Source: SHVO01 sp041905525 (GTDB taxonomy: Bacteria > Pseudomonadota > Alphaproteobacteria > Rhodospirillales > Rhodospirillaceae). From it: 64,000 nt of DNA. Where the stretch lies: NCBI GenBank assembly GCA_041905525.1, contig JAYRKY010000001.1, forward strand, positions 186,001-250,000. The letters run 5' to 3'. Made by a program: the position numbers and the translations under genes. The number at the start of each line of letters is the position of its first letter. Position 1 is the stretch's first letter. Shown piece by piece: positions 8,657 through 17,408 of the stretch. The notes below the pieces were generated by a model. The model saw nothing but the letters and a program-made list of their open reading frames with translations. It was not told the DNA's origin and made no database searches.

Positions 8657-8902
8657 TCACGGACACGGCCGAGCGATACCCGTATCCAGATCAATCGTGA
8701 AGCAATGCTCATCGCCGCCCTCCATGTCGCGGACGATCACGGTCAGCAGATGATCGATGTCCTCGGTCGGCAGGGAGAATTCTTCGACGAAGGCAATCGC
8801 CGCAGCCTCCGAAGAGGCCTCTTCGACCACGCGGCCGCGCCTCTCGTCCAGATGCTTCGCGTGTACACTGAAGGACCTATGTTTTCTGCGGGTGGGCGCC
8901 AT
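8657..8902 (-). CDS. Small conserved protein, DUF5961-like
   Basis: The 81-residue product has a basic start (MAPTRRKHRSFSVHAKH), a predicted alpha/beta fold (EASSEAAAIAFVEEF; LLTVIVRDMEGGDEHCFTIDL) and no membrane segment. The pattern resembles small alphaproteobacterial proteins grouped as DUF5961, but I am not certain of the family name. ATG 8902 is chosen because GGAGG lies 7 bases upstream; the open frame extends to 8986 only as shadow sequence. It starts 83 bases after the qhpE stop on the same strand and could be the last gene of that transcript, although nothing in it points to amine oxidation. Confidence 0.55.
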   Translation of the reverse strand: MAPTRRKHRSFSVHAKHLDERRGRVVEEASSEAAAIAFVEEFSLPTEDIDHLLTVIVRDMEGGDEHCFTIDLDTGIARPCP

Positions 8903-8985
8903 GTCGTACCTCCACTTAGGGAACGCCGGCGCTTCGGAAATGACTCCGCGAATTCGAAAGACGGCGGCGCGAACGCGGAAGTTCA

Positions 8986-9696
8986 TCAGCCTCCGGGTTT
9001 CACCAGAAAAGACTCAACGGCTGAGAAGCGCTCCAGCGGGGCCACGGCTCCCACCGCGGCGCAGGCGCGCGCCACGAAACCTGTCACGGCGGCCACGGCG
9101 AAACTGATGCCATAAAGATTCCGGGTGGGCGGCACGCCCGGGATCGGCCGCGGGTAACCCGCGGCGTGGAACACGATCCTCCCGCTTTCTTCTCGCACGG
9201 CGCGGTAGGTCTCGCGCGGGATATCCCAATCGAGTCCGACGCCGATCACGCCGGAGAGGCTTCCGGGATAACACGGCGTTCCGCTCGCCTCGCGCGCCGC
9301 CACGATCAGTGTGCCCCCGCGAGCGCAACGCTCCACAGCGTCCGCGAAGGCTTCTGTGTATTGCGCGTTGGTCGTGCCCAGGCTCAAGTTGATCACGTCA
9401 ATATTCGCCGCCAGGCACCAGTCGATCGCCCGCACAAGACTGAGCGCGCGGGTGCGCAGCGCATCGTGAAATACCTTCACCGCGAAAAAGGCCGCATCCG
9501 GCGCGCGCTCCTGGATCGCGGCCATCACCGCGGTCCCATGTCCGAGCCGGTCGATCCAAGCATCGTCGCTGGTGTCGGTCTCGCCTGCGTCCGTGATCGC
9601 AACGCCGCCGGCAATCGGGCCCATATGCGGGTGCGCGGGATTCACGCCGCTGTCGATCACGGCTACGCGCACGCCGCCGCCGCCGCTGCCGCTCAT
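8986..9696 (-). CDS. qhpE: Subtilisin-like serine protease of quinohemoprotein amine dehydrogenase maturation
   Basis: This is a 236-residue S8 peptidase without a signal peptide. The catalytic triad is Asp15 (AVIDSG), His53 (GHGTAV) and Ser198 (YGISFAVA). In Paracoccus, QhpE removes the leader of the gamma subunit QhpC after the cross-links have been made, and its cytoplasmic nature fits that role. It is the last biosynthetic gene of the operon, and its ATG overlaps the qhpF stop by 4 bases (ATGA). The compact length and absence of a prodomain separate it from secreted subtilases. Confidence 0.9.
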   Translation of the reverse strand: MSGSGGGGVRVAVIDSGVNPAHPHMGPIAGGVAITDAGETDTSDDAWIDRLGHGTAVMAAIQERAPDAAFFAVKVFHDALRTRALSLVRAIDWCLAANIDVINLSLGTTNAQYTEAFADAVERCARGGTLIVAAREASGTPCYPGSLSGVIGVGLDWDIPRETYRAVREESGRIVFHAAGYPRPIPGVPPTRNLYGISFAVAAVTGFVARACAAVGAVAPLERFSAVESFLVKPGG

Positions 9697-11414
9697 GGCG
9701 CGGCCCCGGTGAGGGGCGGATGACTTCCAAGGCCGGCGTTGGCGATGCGCGCCTCGCCGTCCTCAATAACAACCGTCACGTCGGCATGGGCGGCCAGCGA
9801 GGCCTTATGGGTGATGACGAGGATGGTGGCGTCTGGTAGCCACGTGCGCACGCCCCGCGCGACCAGGTCCTCATGATGCGCGTCGAGCGCCGAGGTTGGC
9901 TCGTCGAGGATCAGCACGCTCGGCCGTCGCAGAAGCGCCCGGGCGATCGCCACGCGCTGGCGTTCGCCGACGGAGAGGGCGAGGCCGCGCTCGCCGGTTC
10001 TCGTCCGCAAGCCGTCCGGCAGGCGGCGCAGCATGTCGGCGAGGCCCGCCGCGTCGGCCGCCGCCGCAATCTCGGCATCGCTTACGGCCGGCAATGCGAA
10101 AGCGATATTGGCCGCGATGGTATCGTTGAACAGATGCGGCGCCTGGTCCACCAGAACCACCTCGCGGCGCAGGTCGGTCAAGGCGACAGTCCGCAGGTCG
10201 CAGCCGTCATACAGAACGCGTCCTTCGTTGGGGTCGATATAGCGCACCAGAAGGTCGGCAAGCGTGGACTTTCCGACCCCGCTGGGACCGAGGATCGCGC
10301 AGGTGCATCCGCGCGGAATCTCCAGCGAGATATTCTTCAACACCGGATCGCGGTCGTGGCGCACCGACACCTGCTCCAAGCGGATCGCTTGCCGCAGTGG
10401 TCCCAGCGCCAGCGGTGCCTGGCCTTCGGTCACCTCCGCCGGTGTGTCCAGGATCTCGAAGATGCGTCCAAGCGCGACACGGGCCGAGGCGAGGCTGGCG
10501 CTCAGGCCCATCAGCGTTTGGATCGGCGTCAGTAGGCGCGCGTGATACGCCATGAACGCCACCAGCGTGCCGATGCTCATGCGGTCGTGGATGATGAGAT
10601 AGCCGCCGTACAAGAACACCATGGCTGTCGAGGCGGTCAGAAGGGTGCTGGGCAGCGCACCGGTCAGGAACGACGCCATCTGCGTGCGCAGCATGGCGCT
10701 CACGAAGGCGTCGCTGCGGCCTCGGAACCGCTCCACCTCGTGACTCTCGGCCCGCAGCGAGGTCACCACGCGCATGCCGAGAATCGAGTCGACGAAATGA
10801 CTGCCGACGTCGGCGCCGCGTTCGCGCATTTCCTTCGTCAAACTGGTCAGGCGGCGCTGATAGTGAAGGAAGGTGATGATGCACGCCGGCACGAGCACTG
10901 TTCCCACCAGGAACAGCCGCCATTCCATCCACAGCATCATGGCGACGCTGCCCGCAAGAAAAAGCACGTTGCTCAGCACCGACAGCAGCGTATCGGCGGA
11001 CACGCGTTGGGCTTCACCCACGTCGGCATTGAGGCGCGACATCAAATCGCCGAGCCGAAACCGGGCATAGAAGCGGGGCGAAAGCCGCTGCAGGTGCCGG
11101 AACAGCGCGACGCGCATGTCGAACAGCATGGCCGCGGAAATCTTCAGGTATTTGTAGCTGATCAGGATGTTCACCGCGAAGCCGGCCACCGCCGTCACGA
11201 ACATCAGGCCGGCCAGGGTCACCAGCATGTTCATGTCGCGCTTCAGCAGCGCTTCGTCGATCAACAGCTTTGAGAAGTAGGGCTGTACCAGCGTCAGCCC
11301 GGTCGCCACCAGACTCACGGCGCCGACGACCGTCAGCGTCGCGGTATAGGGTTTCACGAACACCCACAGCCGCCCGTAGGTACGCCACTCTGGAACGGCG
11401 GGGTCCGTGGTCAT
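9693..11414 (-). CDS. qhpF: ABC exporter for the QhpC gamma subunit (membrane + ATPase fusion)
   Basis: The protein of 573 residues fuses a six-helix ABC exporter domain (about 20-310) to an ATP-binding domain. Visible are Walker A LGPSGVGKST, signature LSVGERQRVAIARAL and Walker B VLILDEPTSALD. The signature starts LSVGE rather than LSGGQ. There is no N-terminal C39 peptidase, which agrees with leader removal being done by the separate QhpE. In characterised systems QhpF exports the processed gamma subunit to the periplasm. ATG 11414 overlaps the qhpG stop (ATGA), so the longer frame to 11504 is rejected. Confidence 0.9.
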   Translation of the reverse strand: MTTDPAVPEWRTYGRLWVFVKPYTATLTVVGAVSLVATGLTLVQPYFSKLLIDEALLKRDMNMLVTLAGLMFVTAVAGFAVNILISYKYLKISAAMLFDMRVALFRHLQRLSPRFYARFRLGDLMSRLNADVGEAQRVSADTLLSVLSNVLFLAGSVAMMLWMEWRLFLVGTVLVPACIITFLHYQRRLTSLTKEMRERGADVGSHFVDSILGMRVVTSLRAESHEVERFRGRSDAFVSAMLRTQMASFLTGALPSTLLTASTAMVFLYGGYLIIHDRMSIGTLVAFMAYHARLLTPIQTLMGLSASLASARVALGRIFEILDTPAEVTEGQAPLALGPLRQAIRLEQVSVRHDRDPVLKNISLEIPRGCTCAILGPSGVGKSTLADLLVRYIDPNEGRVLYDGCDLRTVALTDLRREVVLVDQAPHLFNDTIAANIAFALPAVSDAEIAAAADAAGLADMLRRLPDGLRTRTGERGLALSVGERQRVAIARALLRRPSVLILDEPTSALDAHHEDLVARGVRTWLPDATILVITHKASLAAHADVTVVIEDGEARIANAGLGSHPPLTGAAP

Positions 11415-12424
11415 AAGGGGTTTTTCGTCTCGAAGGGTACCAGATCGAAGTCCTGAAGACGGTAGCGCGGTTCCGGCATCAAGGCCAACCGCGCCGTGCA
11501 CCATTCATGCCCCTGGCGCAGAAGGTCGCACTGTTCCTTCCACCAGGCGCCGCGTCCGCCGCTGGCGTAGAAGTCGAGACACAGCGCGAGGTGCCGCCGC
11601 ATCGCCCCGGTCAGCAGGCTGCCGTAATGCACCAGCAAAGGCTCCGGAGCTTCGCCGCGCCTCACGGCCGACAACACCGCCGCGGCGAGGATCGCTTCGC
11701 GCCCCGCCGTCGCGGCGCCGTCGCCACATATGGGATCGACGGTCATCGCCGCCGACCCGCAGGCCAGCCAGTTCGCGCCGCAAACCGGGTCAGCGATGCT
11801 TGGCGCGGTTTCGAACGGACCATGCTGGGCGCCGACCCGGTCGATCTCCGGCGCGATCAAGCGGCTCTCTCCGAGCAACTCCGCGACGCCGCCGCCCACC
11901 GCGAAGAGCCGCGCCTCGCCCGCGCTGGTGGGGATAAGGAACAACCATCCCGCGTCAAGGGATTCGATCGAACAGGCACCTGCGTCGGCTCCCGGACGCA
12001 AGGTCACCTCTGCCCCGTTCGCGGCACGCGCGCCGAACCGCTGGCGTAGCGTGCCCTCCGGCAGAGGTGTTCCGGCGTAAACGGTATAGGCCGCGGGGAT
12101 GTTCGCCGTGTCGGGCAGAGGCAGACGCGTCAGCAGCGTCTCTTCCGCCACCACGACACCTTCGTGCGGCACGATCACCGCCGCCGCGCCGGGCCCCCAC
12201 GCGACGCGCCGGGCATGAATGCGGTGAAGACCCGCGAACAAGGATTTGTCGGCGAAAATGTCGCCGAGAAGATGCATGGCCTGCGCACTGAGCAGCAGCG
12301 CCGGCACACGTCCGCGCCCGGTCCCGTCCAACGCGGGGGCGACCCCGGCCCTCGTCAGAAGATGGGCGCAACTGCGCGCCGCGACGCCGTCGCCGCGAAT
12401 GTGAACTGAAAACGTCCCGTCCAT
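11411..12424 (-). CDS. qhpG: FAD-dependent monooxygenase acting on the QhpC tryptophan
   Basis: The 337-residue product begins with a nucleotide-binding turn (GDGVAARS at 11-18) and has a conserved WLACGSAAMTVDPICGDG segment like the GD motif of flavin monooxygenases and halogenases. QhpG in Paracoccus dihydroxylates the gamma-subunit tryptophan that becomes the quinone CTQ, acting on the cross-linked intermediate. I use ATG 12424; a TTG at 12457 is in frame but adds residues before the Rossmann strand. The gene lies between qhpB (41-base gap) and qhpF (4-base overlap), the position expected for this function. Confidence 0.85.
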   Translation of the reverse strand: MDGTFSVHIRGDGVAARSCAHLLTRAGVAPALDGTGRGRVPALLLSAQAMHLLGDIFADKSLFAGLHRIHARRVAWGPGAAAVIVPHEGVVVAEETLLTRLPLPDTANIPAAYTVYAGTPLPEGTLRQRFGARAANGAEVTLRPGADAGACSIESLDAGWLFLIPTSAGEARLFAVGGGVAELLGESRLIAPEIDRVGAQHGPFETAPSIADPVCGANWLACGSAAMTVDPICGDGAATAGREAILAAAVLSAVRRGEAPEPLLVHYGSLLTGAMRRHLALCLDFYASGGRGAWWKEQCDLLRQGHEWCTARLALMPEPRYRLQDFDLVPFETKNPL

Positions 12425-12465
12425 GGCACCAGGATCATGGCCTGCCGCGGAAACCAAACGGCGGG

Positions 12466-13590
12466 TTACTCGACCACCACCATTCCGGCGCCGGTCACAT
12501 CGTTGTTCAGATCCCAGGTGCTCTCAAGACGCAGCGTCTCGGTGTTGTAGACCTCGAGATCGAAGCTTGCGCCGTAGATATAGAGTTTGCGCCCGTCGTG
12601 GGACATCCCAAAGCTGAAGCGCGACTTGCAGGCGAATTCATTTTTGTTGCGCAGCGCGTTGCTCGCCAGGTCGATACGCCAGAACTCGCAGCGCTTGTTG
12701 CCGTACAGGCCCGTGGTCACAACGGCGTAAGCGTCCCGCTTGTTCGGGGCCACCTGCAGCCCGGTCATATTCGCGGGCGCCGGGCCGACCGGCGTGAAGT
12801 TGAACGTCCGCTTGGCGAGGTCGAACCGGCCCACCCCGAACACCTTGTTATGCACAATCGGATCGGCCGCGTTGAACACCGAGGTGAACTGTCCCGGCTC
12901 GCGAATGGTCTCCAGCGCGCTACCGAAGGTACCGGTCTCCAGGCCGTCGAGGTCGGGCCGCGCCAGTTGGATGCGCTCCACCACCTTGAAGTCCGCCGTA
13001 TCGATCACCACCACCTTGTCGCCGAAGTGGTAGAGGAACTTGCCGTCGGGCGAGAGTTCCACGCCGGCGCGCGCGAAGCCCCCGCGCAGGGCGTTCTCGT
13101 CCTCCTCGGCCAGCGGTACGGTTTTCACCACTTCCTTCTTTTCGAGATCGATGATGGTGAACTTCGGATCTTCGACCTCGTAGCGATCCAGCTTCTTCTC
13201 GATCTTGGTGGCGATGGCGTAGAACAGCTTGCCGCTGGGGTCGGGCACGCCGCCGCTGAAGCGATAGCGCGTGGTCTGGGTGTTCAGCGTGAAATGGTTG
13301 ATCACCTTGCGCGTGGCCACATCGATCACCTCGACGCCGCCGTTGGTCAGTGTCGTGACATAGATGCGCTTTTTGTCCTGCGACAGGCGCAGCGCCGTTG
13401 GTAAGCCCGTCTCCAGATGGATGCGGTCGACCAGCGCGCCTTTTTTGTCGTCGAACACCACCACGGAATCGGGATAGGCGCCCATGTACAAGGAGGCGCC
13501 GTGCGCGGCGCCGGAAATTCCCAGCGCGAGGCCCGTGGCGGTGAGGCCGGCGGTGAGGCCGGCGGCGAGGCCGATGCGGAACTTTTTCAT
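12466..13590 (-). CDS. qhpB: Quinohemoprotein amine dehydrogenase beta subunit
   Basis: The 374-residue protein has a cleavable signal peptide (to about ISGAAHGA) followed by a seven-bladed beta-propeller made of YVTN-like repeats, such as LRLSQDKKRIYVTTLTNGG and VELSPDGKFLYHFGD. In the periplasmic enzyme it forms the scaffold around the CTQ-bearing gamma subunit and part of the active site. The signal peptide is encoded by an imperfect 12-base tandem repeat (13541-13576), giving AGLTAGLTATG. The gene is 13 bases downstream of qhpC. Confidence 0.92.
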   Translation of the reverse strand: MKKFRIGLAAGLTAGLTATGLALGISGAAHGASLYMGAYPDSVVVFDDKKGALVDRIHLETGLPTALRLSQDKKRIYVTTLTNGGVEVIDVATRKVINHFTLNTQTTRYRFSGGVPDPSGKLFYAIATKIEKKLDRYEVEDPKFTIIDLEKKEVVKTVPLAEEDENALRGGFARAGVELSPDGKFLYHFGDKVVVIDTADFKVVERIQLARPDLDGLETGTFGSALETIREPGQFTSVFNAADPIVHNKVFGVGRFDLAKRTFNFTPVGPAPANMTGLQVAPNKRDAYAVVTTGLYGNKRCEFWRIDLASNALRNKNEFACKSRFSFGMSHDGRKLYIYGASFDLEVYNTETLRLESTWDLNNDVTGAGMVVVE

Positions 13591-13603
13591 CGTTGCTCCA
13601 GCT

Positions 13604-13942
13604 CTAGGGGAAGACCAGGTCCAGCTTGCGCCAATCCTTGGTGGCCACCGCGCACTTGTCGGCCCAATCCGGATAGTTATTGACGTGGTCGGGCACCTGC
13701 GCCGGCCAGAAGCAGGTCACGTAGCAATCGTAGATGTCGCGTTCCACCGGCTGGCACAGACCCGCGGTCCCGCCGCTTGCGTCCACTTCCCAGCCCGGCG
13801 AGAAGGCGAGACTGCAGCCCATCGGCACATGCGGCCGGTTCGGGTTCGGCGACTGCTGCAGCGCCACCACGTCGGCCTCCGTCGAGGAAAGGATCTGTTC
13901 GATCCGTTGGGCTTTTTTATTCAGCGCGCGAAGATGTTTCAT
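13604..13942 (-). CDS. qhpC: Quinohemoprotein amine dehydrogenase gamma subunit precursor (CTQ-bearing peptide)
   Basis: This 112-residue RiPP-like precursor becomes the catalytic subunit. Four cross-link pairs match the known spacing: Cys43-Glu52 (+9), Cys63-Asp69 (+6), Cys73-Trp79 (+6, the CTQ pair) and Cys77-Asp85 (+8). With mature numbering C7/E16, C27/D33, C37/W43 and C41/D49, this places the mature start near residue 37, behind an uncleaved leader of about 36 residues without a Sec signal. The final CTQ region reads YDCYVTCFWPAQVPD. Its ATG overlaps the qhpD stop (ATGA), tying substrate and modifying enzyme translation together. Confidence 0.95.
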   Translation of the reverse strand: MKHLRALNKKAQRIEQILSSTEADVVALQQSPNPNRPHVPMGCSLAFSPGWEVDASGGTAGLCQPVERDIYDCYVTCFWPAQVPDHVNNYPDWADKCAVATKDWRKLDLVFP

Positions 13943-15387
13943 GACAGCGCTTTCCTTTCGGCGAATTTTTCAAGGAATTTGGGATTGTGGACCGCGACGG
14001 CGCCGTAGATGCGCAAGCACTTATCCGTCCACTCCCGGATCCAGTCGCAGTAGTGCAGGTTGGCGTGGCCCGTGTCGCCGTAGCGCACGAAGGCCTCGTG
14101 GTGACAGCCCCCGGCGCACAGCGGGCGCGCCCAGCAGCTCTGGCAGTCGTATTTGGCGTTGATATGGCCCTTGGTCAGGAACGCACTTTGTTTGCTGCGG
14201 TCCAGCCCGGTGTTGACGTGTCCAAGCGTATGCGCGTCGGCGTCGGCGAAACGATGGCACGGCGTCAGGTCCCCGGACGGTCCGACACCCAGCAGGCCGA
14301 GGCCCGCGCCGCAGGGATGCGACTTGTTCACGCCCTGGATCAGTTCGGACAGCGTGTCGCTGACATTCGTGAACCCGTGCATGCGGCCCTCAAGGGCGTA
14401 GGCCAGCCATTCGTCGGCGAGGGCATGGAACTGCGCGACGACCGAGTCCATATCTCCCCCGGTGATGGCGTATTCGGCCTCGGACGACGACGTCACCGGC
14501 GCGAAGCCGACCTCGTGGAATCCCAAGTCGTCCTTCAGGTGGCGGAAAATTCGGATAACGTCCGTGACGCCGTCCGTCAGGGTCACGCGGGCCGTGATGG
14601 CGCGCGTGCGGTGGTTGGCGATCAGATGCCGGATGCGCGGCTCCACCACCTCGTAGCTGCCCTTACCGCTCTTATAGACGCGGCGCTTGTCCTGCAGGTC
14701 GGGCGGTCCGTCCATGCTCACCGTCACGCCGATCTCGTTGGTGGAAAGGAATTCCACAATCGGTGGTGTCAGCAGAGTGGCGTTCGTGGTCAGGCTGAAG
14801 TCCACCGTGCGGCCTTCCGCCGCGGCCTTCTCCTTGGCGTATCCGACCACTTCCTTCAGAAGCGGGAAGTTCATCAGGGTCTCGCCGCCGAAGAAGGTGA
14901 TATGAACCGCCTTGCGCCCCGCCGATTGTTTCAACAGGAAATCCACCGACGCCTTGGCGGTGGCGATATCCATGTATTTCGGCTTGCCCTGCGGGGTCGC
15001 AATCTTGTCCTGGCCGAACTCGTAGCAATAGGTGCAGGAGAGATTGCACTGGTTGGTGATGTTCATCACCAGCGACTGCAGCGGGAAATCCGCCGGCGGA
15101 TTGGCCAGCGGGGTCGGCGCGAGTTCGCCCGCACCGATCACGCGCGCGCTGAACAATTCGCCGATCAGCTCATGTCCGTCCGTGGGCTGCAAGCCCGCGG
15201 TCACCAGCTCGTCCAACAATTCTTGATGCGTCGCGGGGCTCGTGCTCAAGCGGTCGATGATCCGCGCCGCCGGTCCGTCGATCTCGAAGATCGCCCCCGC
15301 CGGCACCAGGTACAGAAACCGCCGGCCGTCGGCGCTGAACTGGTGAAACTCGCCCAGCCGGTAGCTGCGTGTGATGGCGATGTTCAT
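13939..15387 (-). CDS. qhpD: Radical SAM/SPASM peptide-modifying enzyme forming Cys-Asp/Glu thioethers
   Basis: The 482-residue product has a PqqD-like peptide-recognition region at about 1-90, then a radical SAM barrel with the 4Fe-4S motif Cys114-x3-Cys118-x2-Cys121 (CNLSCTYCYEF). A C-terminal SPASM/twitch region holds additional cluster cysteines (CQSCWARPLCAGGCHHE). QhpD makes the intrapeptidyl thioether bonds of QhpC in the cytoplasm. Length and motifs match the family. It overlaps qhpA upstream and qhpC downstream by 4 bases each. Confidence 0.95.
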   Translation of the reverse strand: MNIAITRSYRLGEFHQFSADGRRFLYLVPAGAIFEIDGPAARIIDRLSTSPATHQELLDELVTAGLQPTDGHELIGELFSARVIGAGELAPTPLANPPADFPLQSLVMNITNQCNLSCTYCYEFGQDKIATPQGKPKYMDIATAKASVDFLLKQSAGRKAVHITFFGGETLMNFPLLKEVVGYAKEKAAAEGRTVDFSLTTNATLLTPPIVEFLSTNEIGVTVSMDGPPDLQDKRRVYKSGKGSYEVVEPRIRHLIANHRTRAITARVTLTDGVTDVIRIFRHLKDDLGFHEVGFAPVTSSSEAEYAITGGDMDSVVAQFHALADEWLAYALEGRMHGFTNVSDTLSELIQGVNKSHPCGAGLGLLGVGPSGDLTPCHRFADADAHTLGHVNTGLDRSKQSAFLTKGHINAKYDCQSCWARPLCAGGCHHEAFVRYGDTGHANLHYCDWIREWTDKCLRIYGAVAVHNPKFLEKFAERKALS

Positions 15388-17126
15388 CGGCTCACCTCTG
15401 GCTGGTCCCAGCGCATATAGGTTGGGATGGTCACCACCAGCCGCGAGCGGCCGCTCACGGCTTTCCCATCTTTGTCCTTGTCGGTCTTGGCGGTGGCAAC
15501 CACCCAGACGTCACCGTAGTTATTCCGGCCGAACTTGCGCTTCGGGTTTGGCCCTTGCAGCGCGGGGGTGAACAGACCGCGCTGGTTCAGCTCGCCCACG
15601 AAATCGCGGTCGTCGTCGCCGTACACCGACAGAAACTCCTCAACCGACCACGTCACCTCAATCGGTCCAATCGCGACGTCATCGGCGGTGTGCGCCTTTC
15701 CGTCGGGGCCGTTTTCGTAGCCGATGGCTTCGAACTGCTGGTATCCCTTGGCGAAATTGCCGGCGCCGCCCAGGCGCGCGAGCCCGGTTTCCGGCGTGAC
15801 CACGATGTTGTCGATCTTGCGGTAGACCGCAAACGCGGTTTGGGCCACCGACCCGGCCAGGGCCGCGTCGCGTTTGCCCGAGACCGCGGCGGCATCGACA
15901 TCGACCTCGGCGACAATCTCGGTAGCCGCGTGCGAAACAATGCGGTTCACGGTCACGCCGGCGCCGAGATCAAGATCGGCGGGGGTAACGCCCGCCGGCA
16001 GGTTCGCGCCCACGATCTTCAGCTGCACGCCTTTGCTCCCGGCCTTCACCATCGGCGGGCTCACGCCCAGCACCGCGGCGCCCGCGCCGCCGCGCTCCAA
16101 ACGCACGTCAAAGCCGAACTCGCTATATTCACCCCAATACCAGCGGCCCTCGGCAGAAGATTGATCCGGTGCGAACCACATGGTCTCGCGCGTCTCGCTC
16201 GCCGCGTCGTCGGGACGGTTCACGGCGCCGTCGCCCTTCGAGCGGCCGCGCCAGGAGTAACCCGCGTACACAAGGCCCGTTCCCGTGCGCGTCATCTTCG
16301 CGCCGGTGGCCACCGAGCGCAGGGTCGCCTCGGTGCGAAACTCGTCCGGCGTTTCGGTCGGCGAAATCGTCAGCTCGCCGACATACTGGCCTTGTCCCGG
16401 CACCACCGCCGACACGTACCATTTGCCCGCGATGCGCGGCGCGCGAATGCGCGGCCGCCAGGCCGCCCATTCAGGTGTGTGGAGCGGCGCCATCTTCGCG
16501 AAGTAGTCCAGCGCCGCGTCGGCGGGGCGCTTTGGCTTCGCGCCGCCCTCGGCCGCGGGCGCCGGCGCGCCGCCCGGTGCGCCCCAGCGGATCGGCGTGC
16601 GGAAGCCCGCGTCGGCTTGCGCGAACATCGCGACGTGCAAATTCTCCAGAAGCTTCCACTCGCTCTTCGTTCGCCGCCACGACAGGCCGCGCCCGAACTC
16701 ATGGCAGCGCGAGCAGGCGTCGCGCACGATTTCGTCAGGCAGATTCGGTTCGTCGATGACGCGCTTTTCCGGCACGTACATCACCGGCTTGGCCTCCTCG
16801 GGGGCCAGCCCGTGATAGGTCGCGAGATATTTCACGATGGCGCGGCCTTCGTCGGGTTCCAGCTTCACGCCGTTCAGGCGCACCATGCGGCGGATCACCT
16901 GCGCCCAGCCTTCGGGCGTGGTGCGCGCCCAGGAGATGCGCGACAAATTCCCCTTGTCGTCGGCTTCGTGACAGGCGCCGCACTTCTCGATCACCAGCTT
17001 ATCGGTGACCGGGATTCCGGCCTCGGTTTCGGGCTTCGGGGCCGTGTCGGCGGCGAACGCCCCGGACCCGAGGATCACCGCGCACCCGAGCGCGGCAAGA
17101 CCGAACCACCTGGTGACTTTCGTCAT
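15384..17126 (-). CDS. qhpA: Quinohemoprotein amine dehydrogenase alpha subunit (diheme)
   Basis: The 580-residue precursor has a signal peptide (FGLAALGCAVILGSGAFA) and two c-type heme sites, CGACH at 49-53 and CSRCH at 138-142. Beyond about residue 190 lie the beta-rich domains of the QHNDH alpha subunit. In the periplasm it accepts electrons from CTQ and passes them to a soluble acceptor, so amines can feed the respiratory chain. ATG 17126 has a GAGGGG site about 6 bases upstream; the open frame to 17165 is not needed. It is the promoter-proximal gene of the operon. Confidence 0.95.
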   Translation of the reverse strand: MTKVTRWFGLAALGCAVILGSGAFAADTAPKPETEAGIPVTDKLVIEKCGACHEADDKGNLSRISWARTTPEGWAQVIRRMVRLNGVKLEPDEGRAIVKYLATYHGLAPEEAKPVMYVPEKRVIDEPNLPDEIVRDACSRCHEFGRGLSWRRTKSEWKLLENLHVAMFAQADAGFRTPIRWGAPGGAPAPAAEGGAKPKRPADAALDYFAKMAPLHTPEWAAWRPRIRAPRIAGKWYVSAVVPGQGQYVGELTISPTETPDEFRTEATLRSVATGAKMTRTGTGLVYAGYSWRGRSKGDGAVNRPDDAASETRETMWFAPDQSSAEGRWYWGEYSEFGFDVRLERGGAGAAVLGVSPPMVKAGSKGVQLKIVGANLPAGVTPADLDLGAGVTVNRIVSHAATEIVAEVDVDAAAVSGKRDAALAGSVAQTAFAVYRKIDNIVVTPETGLARLGGAGNFAKGYQQFEAIGYENGPDGKAHTADDVAIGPIEVTWSVEEFLSVYGDDDRDFVGELNQRGLFTPALQGPNPKRKFGRNNYGDVWVVATAKTDKDKDGKAVSGRSRLVVTIPTYMRWDQPEVSR

Positions 17127-17408
17127 ACGGACCCCTCTATCCCCCAGCCTCTCGGCGGCTAGCATATCCCGCGGCGCGCCCGGCGGGAGTCAGATAAATT
17201 GCTTCAAGCGAGTGACTTTGTCCTGGCTTCTCGCCGAAGCATCCCTCCACGCCGAACCCCGCGCTCCCACCACCCGGCCACCCCACCCCTTGACTCTAAT
17301 CAACGCCCCTCGCAGCGGGCGCTCTAGTCTCCTCCGCACGGAGTCCGGCACGCACGCGCGGCCTTTATGACGCGGGCGACCGGTCCTGGTAATGGAAGGA
17401 GTTCCCCG
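17127..17408. promoter_or_regulatory. Divergent promoter region, qhp operon / motA-like gene
   Basis: These 282 bases separate two divergent starts, so they should carry the promoter of the qhp operon (minus strand) and that of the motA-like pair (plus strand). I see no clear -35/-10 pair or strong operator. GGAAGGAG at 17394-17401 is the ribosome site of the motA-like gene. No AraC-type regulator gene (qhpR in Paracoccus) is adjacent. Confidence 0.45.

Noticed and set aside
9693..11414. Bacteriocin exporter reading of the ABC transporter
   Set aside because: There is no C39 peptidase domain, and the neighbours are the qhp genes with a separate leader protease.
11411..12424. Tryptophan halogenase as an alternative for qhpG
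   Set aside because: Flavin-motif similarity exists, but the gene sits in the full qhp operon and the length is shorter than halogenases.
13987..17162. Two long plus-strand frames (477 and 535 residues) across qhpD and qhpA
   Set aside because: They are antisense to genes with catalytic motifs (radical SAM cysteines, heme sites) and have shadow composition.
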